Source of the DNA: Flavobacterium salmonis
GTDB lineage: Bacteria > Bacteroidota > Bacteroidia > Flavobacteriales > Flavobacteriaceae
Assembly (NCBI RefSeq): GCF_903819435.1
Contig: NZ_CAIJDP010000057.1
Location: 124,001 to 188,000 of the forward strand
Length of the DNA stretch: 64,000 bases
Direction of reading: 5' to 3'
Position 1 is the first letter of the stretch. The number at the start of each line of letters is the position of its first letter. Below, piece after piece: positions 33,603-42,738 of the stretch. Under the pieces are notes generated by a model. It made no database searches. It saw only the letters and a list, made by a program, of their open reading frames with translations, and had not been told where the DNA came from. A program made the translations under genes and the position numbers.

Positions 33603-34337
33603 ATGACAAAAAAACTTTTACCTCTACTTTCGTTGCTTATTGCCCTTATTTCCTTTGAAATAAAAGCTCAGAAAGAAATTAACTCAGCTACTAATGACTA
33701 TAAAAACATGTCCGAGTTAGATGAAACTCCAGCCTTTCCGGGTGGTATTCAGAAATTTTATGACTTTATAGGAGCTAATTATCAAACACCAAAAATTCAG
33801 GGATTAGCAGGAAAAATCTACGTTACATTTATCATTGAAAAAGACGGTTCTTTAGTAGATATAAGAGTTTTAAGAGATATTGGTTATGGAACAGGAAGAG
33901 AAGCCATCCGTGTGCTTCAAAATTGCCCAAAGTGGATTCCTGGAAAATACAAAGGAGAAACGGTTCGGGTTTTATACTCTTTACCTATTAATATTGAAGC
34001 AACTGAAAAGATTGAAGAAAAGATATATTCAGTAGCAGAAGTCTTTGAAAAACCAACTTACCCGGGAGGTTTGCAAAATTTTTATAAAGATCTTTCAAAA
34101 CAGTTTAAAACTCCTGAAAAAGTGGGATTAAAAGGAAAGCTTGTTATAGCTTTTGTAATTGAAAAAGACGGTTCAATTGGACAAACTACAATTTTAAAAG
34201 ATATTGGTTATGGTACAGGAGAGGAAGCCATACGATGCTTAAAATTGAATAAAAAATGGATTCCGGGCAAACTCAAAGATGGAACAGCCGTTAGCACTGC
34301 TTACAGTCTGCCTGTTACAATTCAATCAGAAAATTAG
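33603..34337 (+). CDS. Periplasmic protein with two tandem TonB C-terminal domains
   Basis: About 244 residues from the ATG at 33603; an in-frame GTG two codons earlier is less likely. Signal peptide KLLPLLSLLIALISFEIKAQ. Two TonB_C-like domains follow, ~30-135 (PAFPGGIQKFYDFI ... GYGTGREAIRVL ... VRVLYSLPINI) and ~145-245 (PTYPGGLQNFYKDL ... GYGTGEEAIRCL ... AYSLPVTI). Both resemble the C-terminal domain of the M56 protein just upstream. There is no TonB N-terminal anchor or proline spacer, so it cannot act as a normal energy transducer. It probably arose by duplication of that sensor domain and is co-regulated with it. Confidence 0.85.
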   Translation: MTKKLLPLLSLLIALISFEIKAQKEINSATNDYKNMSELDETPAFPGGIQKFYDFIGANYQTPKIQGLAGKIYVTFIIEKDGSLVDIRVLRDIGYGTGREAIRVLQNCPKWIPGKYKGETVRVLYSLPINIEATEKIEEKIYSVAEVFEKPTYPGGLQNFYKDLSKQFKTPEKVGLKGKLVIAFVIEKDGSIGQTTILKDIGYGTGEEAIRCLKLNKKWIPGKLKDGTAVSTAYSLPVTIQSEN

Positions 34338-34340
34338 TTA

Positions 34341-34378
34341 AAAAATCCGCTCCTTTATACAAGAAGCGGATTTTAAAA
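34341..34378. terminator. Bidirectional terminator between convergent genes
   Basis: AAAATCCGCT (34342-34351) pairs with AGCGGATTTT (34365-34374), flanked by A and T runs. It lies between the TonB-domain gene (plus) and the saccharopine-dehydrogenase-like gene (minus). Confidence 0.82.
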
Positions 34379-34401
34379 TTCAAAAACTAAAAATAAATCC
34401 G

Positions 34402-35766
34402 TTAAAATAAGTCCGGATTATATCCAAAATATGGCATGTTTTGCTCGTTAAAAATAACGCCGTAACTTTCCAGTTCATCTAAAATAGGCAAATACACCTC
34501 TTTATTGATTGGAAGCTGTACGCCCGGAGTTGTAATTTTTCCATTCAAAATCAATAATGTGGCTATGGCAACAGGTAATCCAACGGTTTTTGCCATTGCC
34601 GTATACGTCTGATCATCACCTATGCAAACCATTTTTGAGTCGATTTGTTTCTTCTCTCCATTCAGTTCGTAACCAAATTTATGGTACATCACAATCATAT
34701 CTTTATCATCCTGTTCAAGCGTCCAGCTGTCAGTCAGTATTTTTTCCAGAATCTGTGCCGGAGTTGCATTGGGAAGATTTACTTTTTTATTTGGGTTAAA
34801 TAAATCCAGTTCTAAAAGTTTATCCCACATAATATCGTCCTGATCGATTTTTAAAATCAAACGCATTTTTATTTCGACCGAATCTGTTGGGTGATAAGGC
34901 AAAAATGAATTGGTAAACTGACGGTAACTCATGTTTTCAGAATCCTCCATGATATAACTGTCGTCTGTCATGCCCAGTTGCACAAACATGTTCCATGCTT
35001 TTGAAAAACCAACTCTTCTAATTGTTCCTCTGTATAAAGTCAAAATATCATCTAAACCATATATTGACCGGTATTTAAGTGAATCACGGTTAGAATAGGC
35101 CTCAAATTTTCCGTAACCTTCAACTTCAAGAAATTCAGTTCTGCGAAATAAACTTCCATAAGGAATGTATTTATAAGTTCCTTCCTGAATAAATTTTGCT
35201 GCACCACCCTGCCCTGCTAAAACTACATTTCTGGGTGCCCAGGTAAATTTGTAATTCCACAAATTGTTATCTGACTCAGGAGCTACCAATCCGCCGCAGA
35301 AAGATTCAAAAAGCAGCATTTTACCGCCTTTCGATCTAATTTCGTCAATAACTTTCATGGCGCTCATGTGGTCTATTCCCGGATCGAGACCAATTTCATT
35401 CATGAAAATTAAATTGTTTTTTCGGGCTTCTTCGTCAAGTTCCATCATGGCATCGCTTATGTAGGAAGCAGTAACGAGATGTTTCTTGAATTGCAGACAG
35501 TCTTTTGCAATTTCAATATGTAAATAGGCCGGAAGCATCGAAATTACAATAGAGGCTTTTTCAATGGCAGCTTTTCTTTCTTCAACATCAAAAATGTTAA
35601 GGGCAATTGGAGTAGCATTAGGCTGTTTATTGATTTTCTTTTCGGCCAAAGCCAAAGATAAATCGGCAACTACAATATGTAAATTTTCACTTTCAGATTT
35701 TAAAAGCAAATATCGTATCAGGGAAGATGCGGATCTTCCCGCTCCAATGATTAGAATAGTTCTCAT
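34402..35766 (-). CDS. Saccharopine dehydrogenase family protein
   Basis: About 454 residues from the ATG at 35766. The longer frame adds an unlikely MCYICKF. A Rossmann NAD(P) site opens the protein (RTILIIGAGRSASSLIRYLL). LVTASYISDAMMELDEEA and EIGLDPGIDHMSAM are typical of the saccharopine reductase/dehydrogenase group. It would link lysine with 2-oxoglutarate or act on a related amino acid adduct; direction and substrate are not fixed by the sequence. It is monocistronic with a strong promoter. Confidence 0.88.
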   Translation of the reverse strand: MRTILIIGAGRSASSLIRYLLLKSESENLHIVVADLSLALAEKKINKQPNATPIALNIFDVEERKAAIEKASIVISMLPAYLHIEIAKDCLQFKKHLVTASYISDAMMELDEEARKNNLIFMNEIGLDPGIDHMSAMKVIDEIRSKGGKMLLFESFCGGLVAPESDNNLWNYKFTWAPRNVVLAGQGGAAKFIQEGTYKYIPYGSLFRRTEFLEVEGYGKFEAYSNRDSLKYRSIYGLDDILTLYRGTIRRVGFSKAWNMFVQLGMTDDSYIMEDSENMSYRQFTNSFLPYHPTDSVEIKMRLILKIDQDDIMWDKLLELDLFNPNKKVNLPNATPAQILEKILTDSWTLEQDDKDMIVMYHKFGYELNGEKKQIDSKMVCIGDDQTYTAMAKTVGLPVAIATLLILNGKITTPGVQLPINKEVYLPILDELESYGVIFNEQNMPYFGYNPDLF

Positions 35767-35784
35767 AAATTTACATATATAACA

Positions 35785-35815
35785 CAAACATAGTAAATTG
35801 TTACAAAAATAACAA
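35785..35815 (-). promoter_or_regulatory. Promoter of the saccharopine-dehydrogenase-like gene
   Basis: The minus strand shows TTG (35813-35815), a 20-base spacer and TATGTTTG (35785-35792), 18 bases before the ATG. A full Bacteroidota promoter. Confidence 0.75.
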
Positions 35816-35893
35816 TTGAAGAATGGTAAACTTTTTAAAATAAATGAAACAAAGTAAATCAGATTTTTTTGAAAAGTGTATTTGAATTGTTTT

Positions 35894-35921
35894 TTGTTTG
35901 GTCGAATTAAGAGTATTTTTG
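35894..35921 (+). promoter_or_regulatory. Possible promoter upstream of DUF423 gene
   Basis: TTG (35894-35896), 17-base spacer and TATTTTTG (35914-35921). The next gene starts 175 bases further on, beyond a repeat, so the link is uncertain. The remainder of the gap 35767-36095 holds only this promoter, the one above and the repeat at 36010. Confidence 0.4.
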
Positions 35922-36009
35922 TGATAATAAAAACACTCTTCGTTGAGTGAAATTGATTAGAAATTTAATTTTGATACAATAATCAGATCAAAAGAATAAT
36001 CGGAAAGAG

Positions 36010-36042
36010 CTTCGACTAAGTTTATCCTGAGCGAAGTCGAAT
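36010..36042. repeat. Short inverted-repeat element (TTCGACT...AGTCGAA)
   Basis: TTCGACT (36011-36017) and AGTCGAA (36035-36041) enclose a 17-base centre (AAGTTTATCCTGAGCGA). The sequence resembles a short palindromic unit seen widely between genes of Bacteroidota. No coding potential. Confidence 0.6.
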
Positions 36043-36095
36043 GGACCCAGCCTGATACCTGATTAAATTTCAACAACGTCATTAAATACATAAAC

Positions 36096-36482
36096 ATGGA
36101 AAGAAAAATAATTATTACAGCAGCTCTTTTTGGAATGATAGCGATTATCTTTGGTGCTTTTGGTGCGCACGCTTTAAAAGAGATATTGTCTCCGGAACAA
36201 TTAACAAGTTTTGAAACCGGAGTTCGTTATCAAATGTATCACGCTTTCTTTTTGTTCTTTGTCGCTTCCAGAAAAGAGTTGTCTTTGAAGACATTAAAAG
36301 TAATTTATAATTTAGTGCTGGGAGGCGTTTTATTATTTTCCGGTTCGATCTATTTACTGACTACAAAAAATGTAACTTCAGTTGACTTTAAAATTATAGG
36401 ATTCGTAACTCCAATTGGTGGTTTCTTATTAATCTTCGCCTGGTTTGTACTTTTAGCTACTTTTTTTAAGAAAAAATCATAA
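36096..36482 (+). CDS. DUF423 family inner-membrane protein
   Basis: 128 residues, standard for DUF423 (YgdD-like). Four membrane segments. The start KIIITAALFGMIAIIFGAFGAHAL with the GAFGAHAL motif, then QMYHAFFLF, are diagnostic. The function of the family is not established. It is monocistronic, upstream of pckA but with a ~186-base gap. Confidence 0.88.
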   Translation: MERKIIITAALFGMIAIIFGAFGAHALKEILSPEQLTSFETGVRYQMYHAFFLFFVASRKELSLKTLKVIYNLVLGGVLLFSGSIYLLTTKNVTSVDFKIIGFVTPIGGFLLIFAWFVLLATFFKKKS

Positions 36483-36519
36483 AATTGGTTTAAAAAAATT
36501 CTATCTAAAATTTAATACC

Positions 36520-36527
36520 TAATTTTG
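36520..36527 (+). promoter_or_regulatory. Possible -7 promoter box of pckA
   Basis: TAATTTTG fits TAnnTTTG, 141 bases before the pckA ATG, giving a long leader. A weak hairpin (ACTCA 36541-36545, TGAGT 36558-36562, then six T) follows and could be a terminator or attenuator. Confidence 0.35.
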
Positions 36528-36668
36528 TTGTATATATAACACTCAACCTAATTACTGTGAGTTTTTTATGTTATTCATTAGTATAAATAAATAATGTAAC
36601 ACAAATTCCTGGTTAATTGGATTTTTAAAATTGACATTTTAAAGTAAATTATAACACAACAAAAATTT

Positions 36669-38273
36669 ATGGAAACGAATACACTTTCCTCGCAATCGAT
36701 TTCGCTCATGGATTTAGGAATTACAAATGCTAAAGTTCACTATCAATTATCTGCAGATGAACTGCATGCGATTACGCTACAATCAGGGCAGGGTGTTGAA
36801 GCTTCTACAGGTGCTTTGGCCATTAATACAGGCGAATTTACAGGACGTTCTCCACAGGATCGTTTTATTGTGAAAGATGCTGTAACGGAAGATAAAGTAT
36901 GGTGGGGAAATGTAAATATTCCGTTTTCACCAGAAGCTTTCGAAAAACTATATGATAGAGTAACCCAGTTTTTATCAGACAAAGAAGTTTTTGTACGCGA
37001 TTCATACGTTTGTTCCGATTCAAATTACAGACTAAATGTTCGGGTAGTAACAGAAACAGCCTGGTCGAACTTGTTTTGCTACAATATGTTTTTAAGACCT
37101 GAAGAAAGCGAGTTGGCTAACTTTACTCCTGACTGGACGGTAATCTGTGCGCCAGGTTTTATGGCAGATCCTGCTGTAGACGGCACACGACAGTCTAATT
37201 TTGCTATTTTGGATTTTACCAAAAAAGTAGCCTTAATTGGCGGAACAGGTTACACAGGAGAAATGAAAAAAGGAATTTTCTCTGCCTTGAATTTCATTTT
37301 ACCGGTTTTCGAAAATACGTTGCCAATGCACTGCAGCGCCAATGTGGGTGAAGCCGGAGATACTGCTATTTTCTTTGGTTTATCCGGAACAGGAAAAACA
37401 ACCTTATCTGCAGATCCGGAACGTAAATTAATTGGTGACGATGAACACGGATGGACAAGCGAAAATACCGTTTTTAACTTTGAAGGCGGCTGTTACGCCA
37501 AAGTAATCAACTTATCTGAAGAAAATGAACCGGATATTTTTAGAGCTATAAAAAAAGGAGCGCTTTTAGAAAATGTGGTTTTCAAAGCAGGAACTAACGA
37601 AGTTGATTATGATAATGTTTCGATTACGCAAAACACACGCGTGAGCTATCCAATAACACATATCGATAATATTCAACCGGGTTCTATTGGCCATAATCCT
37701 AAAAATATATTTTTCTTAACGGCAGATTCTTTCGGAATTTTGCCTCCTATCTCAAAACTGACTCCGGGTCAGGCCGCTTATCATTTTATTTCGGGCTATA
37801 CAGCAAAAGTAGCCGGAACTGAAGCAGGTGTAACAGAACCTCAGCCTAATTTTTCTGCTTGTTTTGGAGCACCATTTATGCCTTTGCATCCAACAAAATA
37901 TGCTGAAATGCTAAGCAAAAAAATGAAAGATGCTGATGTAAAAGTATGGTTAATCAATACTGGATGGACTGGCGGAGCTTACGGAACCGGAAGCCGTATG
38001 AAATTAAAATACACCCGTGCGATGATTACGGCAGCTCTAAACGGAGAACTGGACAATGTGGAGTACGTAAACCATAAAGTATTTGGAATTGCAAAACCGC
38101 AATCCTGCCCAAATGTTCCAAGCGAAATATTGAATCCGAGAAATACTTGGGAAGATCCTGCGTTATATGATAAAAAGGCAATCGAACTGGCTCAGAAATT
38201 CAAAGCCAATTTTGCCAAATTTGAAGAGTTTGCGAATGCTGAAATTTTAGCAGGCGCACCAAAAACAGAATAA
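36669..38273 (+). CDS. pckA: Phosphoenolpyruvate carboxykinase (ATP)
   Basis: 534 residues, the usual length of the ATP-type enzyme. Kinase-1a P-loop GLSGTGKTTLSADP (~238-251), kinase-2 motif LIGDDEHGW (~257-265), the substrate Arg in TGRSPQDRF (~54-62), and the adenine-site segment NTGWTGGAYGTGSRMKL. It turns oxaloacetate and ATP into PEP and CO2, the first committed step of gluconeogenesis. This fits a bacterium that grows on peptides as well as on polysaccharides. It is monocistronic with its own terminator. Confidence 0.97.
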   Translation: METNTLSSQSISLMDLGITNAKVHYQLSADELHAITLQSGQGVEASTGALAINTGEFTGRSPQDRFIVKDAVTEDKVWWGNVNIPFSPEAFEKLYDRVTQFLSDKEVFVRDSYVCSDSNYRLNVRVVTETAWSNLFCYNMFLRPEESELANFTPDWTVICAPGFMADPAVDGTRQSNFAILDFTKKVALIGGTGYTGEMKKGIFSALNFILPVFENTLPMHCSANVGEAGDTAIFFGLSGTGKTTLSADPERKLIGDDEHGWTSENTVFNFEGGCYAKVINLSEENEPDIFRAIKKGALLENVVFKAGTNEVDYDNVSITQNTRVSYPITHIDNIQPGSIGHNPKNIFFLTADSFGILPPISKLTPGQAAYHFISGYTAKVAGTEAGVTEPQPNFSACFGAPFMPLHPTKYAEMLSKKMKDADVKVWLINTGWTGGAYGTGSRMKLKYTRAMITAALNGELDNVEYVNHKVFGIAKPQSCPNVPSEILNPRNTWEDPALYDKKAIELAQKFKANFAKFEEFANAEILAGAPKTE

Positions 38274-38295
38274 GGAAGATTATTTAATTCAAACT

Positions 38296-38330
38296 AAAAA
38301 AAGCTGTTCGTCATGAACAGCTTTTTTGTT
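38296..38330 (+). terminator. Terminator after pckA
   Basis: A 13-bp perfect stem, AAAAAAGCTGTTC (38297-38309) with GAACAGCTTTTTT (38315-38327), loop GTCAT. Confidence 0.92.
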
Positions 38331-38404
38331 TGGTTTCCAATCGCAGCTAAAAAATAAAAATAAACACTAAACACTGTACTGCGACTGAAAACAACACTGA
38401 AAAT

Positions 38405-39463
38405 TTATTTTTTTACTTCGTCAATACGCTTCTGGATCAAATCCCATGCGTAATAATGAAATGTCATTCCGTTACTCATAGCTACAAAAAGACCGTTTTT
38501 GTATTTTCCGCCTAAATTAACGCTGGTTACATCGGCACCATCGCATTCAATTGTTGACGTTGGAACTTCTGCCAGTAATTTATAGCTGTCTGGATTTCCG
38601 TTAACACCTTCTCTCGGATACACCATAAACGTGTTTGCTTGTTGGTTTGATACTAAAATATATCCCGTAGAATCTGTTTTTTTGTAAATCGCAATTCCTT
38701 CATGATCTGCTTTGAAATCTTTCTGACCGAAGAAAGCCAATTCTTTATTGTCGTTTAAAGCCGGATCTGCTTTGTATTTTCTGATTCCAACTTGTTCATC
38801 GCAATAGTAAATTGCGCCTAATTCATTATCAACAGCAATGGCTTCAATTTCTTTCTTTCCGCTGTAAGCTCCAAATTTGCGAACTACTTTTCCAACAGCG
38901 TTTTTACCGGAACCCGAAAGTTCATACTGCCATAAATAACTTCCTGAAGGACCAGATTTTCTTCCCACAATAGCAAATATTTTACCGTCAGTTGGTCTTG
39001 TGTATAAAGAAACTCCCATTGGGTCACGCAACTCTTCCCCTTCAAAAACCGAAATTCCTCCGTTGTCAATTGGGTCTAAATTCGGCAGGCTGAAAACTCT
39101 GATTTTGTTGCTTTCACGCTCAGTTGTAACAGCGATATCAACTTTTTTTCCGTCAATAATCAATCCGTAAGCGATATCAACATTGTTCGGGCGTTTTAAA
39201 GGAATTGATTTTTTAAGAATTTTTCCATTCAGATCAAAAGCATACAAACCACCGTCTGTATCTTTATCTGTTCCCACAATAATACTTTTTGTAGCATCAG
39301 TTGGGTGAATCCATATTGAAGGATCGTCAGTGTCATGAGGCAAAGCTTCGGTAACAGCTGTTGGTTTTACCGCATTTGGTGCAACAGGAGCCAGTTTATC
39401 ATCTTTACACGCTGTGAATGAAAGTGCTAAAAGTAAAAGGGCAATTATAGATTTATTCTTCAT
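38405..39463 (-). CDS. Beta-propeller phytase, lipoprotein
   Basis: About 352 residues from the ATG at 39463; the longer frame adds seven residues before the signal. Lipoprotein signal KSIIALLLLALSFTAC. The mature part is a six-bladed propeller of the BPP family: DTDDPSIWIHPTD near the N-terminus (calcium and phosphate ligands), GTDKDTDGGLYAFDLNGK, RPNNVDIAYG, EIEAIAVDNELGAIYYCDE, DHEGIAIY, and ECDGADVTS near the end. It removes phosphate from inositol phosphates with calcium. It sits 3' of a TonB-dependent receptor gene on the same strand, suggesting joint uptake of the substrate. Confidence 0.92.
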   Translation of the reverse strand: MKNKSIIALLLLALSFTACKDDKLAPVAPNAVKPTAVTEALPHDTDDPSIWIHPTDATKSIIVGTDKDTDGGLYAFDLNGKILKKSIPLKRPNNVDIAYGLIIDGKKVDIAVTTERESNKIRVFSLPNLDPIDNGGISVFEGEELRDPMGVSLYTRPTDGKIFAIVGRKSGPSGSYLWQYELSGSGKNAVGKVVRKFGAYSGKKEIEAIAVDNELGAIYYCDEQVGIRKYKADPALNDNKELAFFGQKDFKADHEGIAIYKKTDSTGYILVSNQQANTFMVYPREGVNGNPDSYKLLAEVPTSTIECDGADVTSVNLGGKYKNGLFVAMSNGMTFHYYAWDLIQKRIDEVKK

Positions 39464-39536
39464 TTTATAATGTATTTTATGCAATTAGACAGAGCCGTTA
39501 AACTCTGTCTAATTTAAGAATTTTAAAAAACAGGTT

Positions 39537-42347
39537 TTACAAGTCTAATTTCAATCCGAAATTGTAACGGGCCTGATAGTATTCAGCTTGTTTTGTATTC
39601 GATTCAATTCCCTGATAGTAACGCAACGGCTGATTTGTTAAGTTATTGGCTTCTGCAAAAAAGCGAAGTTTAGGTGTAATTTTATAAGAAGCATTCGCAT
39701 CTAAGAAAAATTGTTTGTCATAGAAACTGTCGTTGTATGCTTCTGAACCTAATTCATCTAAATAATCGGATGTGAAGTTAGTAGAAATTCTTGCAGAGAA
39801 ACGTTTGTTTTCCCATGATAATGATCCGTTGAACATGTGCGGAGCAGTTCCAGGAAGACTGATGTTGTTTCTTTCATTTCCGTCTTCGTCAGCAATTCCT
39901 TTTGCTTTGGATTTAGTGTATGTATAGTTTAAATAAATACCAAAACCTTTTAAGAATTTACCAGGCAGGAAATCTAACTGACGCTGAAGTGCTACCTCAA
40001 AACCATAAACATCAACCTGATCTCCGTTTCTGGATTGTACAAATGACCAGTTTTCACCAGCCGGAATTGGATTCACCTGATTTGGGAAATCTGCAGCAAA
40101 TTTTGCATCTGTATATTGATTATCGCTGTAATTGTAAATGAAATCATTTAATTTTTTGTAAAAAACACCTCCTGAAATTAATCCAACCGATTTGAAATAA
40201 TTCTCAACCATGAAATCATAATTGTATGAATACGTTACATCAAGATCCGGATTACCAGCCGTAATTTCTTTATCTGCCGCAATATTGTTTACATAAGGCG
40301 CCAATGCATAATAGTTTGGTCTTGCTAATGCCGTAGTTGCAGCAGCTCTTAAAACTAAATCTTTTGTAGCATTGTATTGAAATGAAAGACTTGGCAATAA
40401 ATTAGTATAAGAGTTTGTCGTATTGATTTGACTTTCTAATTCTTCTTCATCTAAAACGCGGTTTCCTGTATAATCGATGTGTGTGTTTTCAACACGGAAA
40501 CCTAAAACCATTGAAAGTTTATCATTAAAATCCTGATCCCATCTTACATAAGCAGCAGTAATTCTTTCTTTAGCGTTATAGTTTACAGCCAAATACTCAG
40601 CCGCATCTGCTTCTTTATCAAATAAACTGGCGTTGTTAAGGTCTAAACTTCCTAAGAAATTAGCCGAAGCAAAAGTTCCCGGTACATATTTACTTCCCGG
40701 ATTAAAGTTTTTTCCATCAAAATAGCTGGTTGGAACTTCAGATAATAATTCCATTCCGTCATTGATTGGCTCGTAAGCGTAGAAATTATTATTTCTTTCT
40801 TTTTCTTTTAAACGTAATCTAAGCCCTGTTCTTAGTCTTCCTTTTTCGCCCGCAATCACAGAAAATGGAAAACGGATATTCACTTTTGCACCAAATTCGC
40901 TTTCGCTTGTCTCATCTGTGTTTTCTGAAACTGAATTAAATTTAAATTCATCTGTAGATTCACCAACAGATGTCAGTAAAGGAAATCTCGGATCAGATAA
41001 ATCCTGGAACATCTCTAAACCTTTCTGACGGTATTCGATGTAACGCTCTTCAGGACGATACTCTCTTGCTTTTGCATAGTTGGCCGACCAGTCTAAATCT
41101 AATTTTGAACTGATTAAATGCTCTCCACGAATCGAATAATTCTGAACTCGCTGATCTTCTAATCTTCTGTTTTTATTGCGATTATTATCTGCTCCACCTT
41201 TTGTCTGGCGTTTTACACGACCTTCAAAACCAATAATTTCTTCGCCATTATAAAGCGGCTCAATATCATCATAAGTAGTTCTGAAACGGTTTTCCCTGTC
41301 GTCTCTCCAATTGTAAATTGCATTGGCGAAAATACTGTTGTTCTCATCAAATTTATAGTCTAAAGCAATCGACCCACTTCTACGGATACGCTGTACGTCA
41401 TATTTTCTAATTTCTGAAGCCTGCAAATACTGGTTTCCGAAATCGTCTTTTACCCATTCGTTTTCGATGTTATCAGAACCGTAATCAACATTATTGTAAG
41501 ATCCACTAACAACTACTCCTAATTTATTGTTGGCAAATCTGTTACCATACACTAATCCGGCTGTATAAGAAGCATTTTCACGAATTGGAAGATAACCTCC
41601 GGCAAGCGTTGCTGAGATTCTCTCACCATTTGGAGTTGCTCTGGTAACTAAATTTACAGAACCTCCAATAGCATCAGCATCCATGTCTGATGTAAGTGTT
41701 TTATTTACTTCGATAGTCGAAATCATATCAGAAGGAATCAAATCCATCTGAACGTTTCTGTTGTCCCCTTCTGCAGATGGGATTCGGTCACCATTTAACG
41801 TTACAGAGTTCAAAGACGGAGCTAAACCTCTAATAATAATGTTACGTGCTTCACCCTGATCATTTTGCATCGTGATACCCGGAACACGTTTTAAAGCATC
41901 ACCCACATTGGCATCCGGGAAACGGCCTACCTGATCTGATGAAATTACGTTTCCGATATTCTTGTTATTTTTTTGCTGGTTCAGGGCTTTTGCCTGACCT
42001 TTTAAAATATCTCCCACTACAACCTCATTCAATTCTGTTCCTGTAGTTTTAAGCGCAAAATCGATCACGTTGTTTTTACCCTGTTCTACTGTGATTTCCT
42101 GAGTAATGGCAGTATATCCAATATATTTTACAGTTACCTGATACGTTCCAATATTAATATTAAGCAATTCAAAACGGCCATTGTAGTCAGAGACAGTGTA
42201 TTTGTTCTCCCCAACAATCTGAATCATCGCTCCCGGTAAAGGAAGTTTGTCATCAGCATCTAATACCTTTCCTGATATTATTGCTTTTTGAGCATAACTC
42301 GTCAGCGTTAATAAAAACAGCATTGCTGCCACATAAAAATTTTTCAT
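39537..42347 (-). CDS. TonB-dependent receptor paired with phytase
   Basis: 936 residues. Signal peptide (FYVAAMLFLLTLTSYAQ), a carboxypeptidase-regulatory-like domain (~20-100: GKVLDADDKLPLPGAMIQI...), a plug domain (~125-235: IGNVISSDQVGRFPDANVGDAL, VPGITMQND, IIIRGLAPSLNSVTLNGDR), and a 22-strand barrel ending in an aromatic strand (YYQARYNFGLKLDL). It moves a ligand over the outer membrane with TonB energy. No SusD gene is adjacent. The phytase gene starts ~74 bases after it, so an inositol phosphate or its calcium complex is a plausible ligand (inference). Confidence 0.93.
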   Translation of the reverse strand: MKNFYVAAMLFLLTLTSYAQKAIISGKVLDADDKLPLPGAMIQIVGENKYTVSDYNGRFELLNINIGTYQVTVKYIGYTAITQEITVEQGKNNVIDFALKTTGTELNEVVVGDILKGQAKALNQQKNNKNIGNVISSDQVGRFPDANVGDALKRVPGITMQNDQGEARNIIIRGLAPSLNSVTLNGDRIPSAEGDNRNVQMDLIPSDMISTIEVNKTLTSDMDADAIGGSVNLVTRATPNGERISATLAGGYLPIRENASYTAGLVYGNRFANNKLGVVVSGSYNNVDYGSDNIENEWVKDDFGNQYLQASEIRKYDVQRIRRSGSIALDYKFDENNSIFANAIYNWRDDRENRFRTTYDDIEPLYNGEEIIGFEGRVKRQTKGGADNNRNKNRRLEDQRVQNYSIRGEHLISSKLDLDWSANYAKAREYRPEERYIEYRQKGLEMFQDLSDPRFPLLTSVGESTDEFKFNSVSENTDETSESEFGAKVNIRFPFSVIAGEKGRLRTGLRLRLKEKERNNNFYAYEPINDGMELLSEVPTSYFDGKNFNPGSKYVPGTFASANFLGSLDLNNASLFDKEADAAEYLAVNYNAKERITAAYVRWDQDFNDKLSMVLGFRVENTHIDYTGNRVLDEEELESQINTTNSYTNLLPSLSFQYNATKDLVLRAAATTALARPNYYALAPYVNNIAADKEITAGNPDLDVTYSYNYDFMVENYFKSVGLISGGVFYKKLNDFIYNYSDNQYTDAKFAADFPNQVNPIPAGENWSFVQSRNGDQVDVYGFEVALQRQLDFLPGKFLKGFGIYLNYTYTKSKAKGIADEDGNERNNISLPGTAPHMFNGSLSWENKRFSARISTNFTSDYLDELGSEAYNDSFYDKQFFLDANASYKITPKLRFFAEANNLTNQPLRYYQGIESNTKQAEYYQARYNFGLKLDL

Positions 42348-42738
42348 TGTGTGTTTGGTTTAATTTTCGGTTGCGAAACTAAAACCTGAATGTTATTAAA
42401 GCTGTTAAAAAAAATTAATATAATGTTATGATTGAGTGTTTCAAAACAAAAAATAGTAATGTTTATGTAACATTGAAATAGCATATCCATTGAGTAATTA
42501 GTGATTAGTTTAATGTGTGAGTTATTCACGAATAACATTGTAGTTTTTATAAAGACCGAAATTTAGATAGCCAAATGAATTTTATTTCTTATTCGATAAA
42601 CAAAAAACTAATTACTATGGACTTAAACAATTATAAAAACACCAAATAATTGATTTACAAGTAAAAACAAATCAACGATTTTCGTTGCAATTGAATTTTT
42701 GGCGTTAAATTTGCCTTATCAATCAAAAATCATCAATC
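42348..42738. other. 391-base intergenic region between divergent genes
   Basis: This gap separates the TonB-dependent receptor (minus) from the DUF4407 gene (plus). The only clear signal is the plus promoter at 42685-42713. I found no exact TAnnTTTG on the minus strand for the receptor, so its promoter may need an activator or an alternative sigma factor. A 64-codon minus frame here has no features of a gene. Confidence 0.5.
42685..42713 (+). promoter_or_regulatory. Promoter of the DUF4407 gene
   Basis: TTG (42685-42687), an 18-base spacer and TAAATTTG (42706-42713), 26 bases before the ATG. Confidence 0.75.

Noticed and set aside
42344..42538. 64-codon minus frame upstream of the TonB-dependent receptor
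   Set aside because: Low-complexity composition, overlaps the receptor start, no promoter or homology; likely chance in AT-rich DNA.
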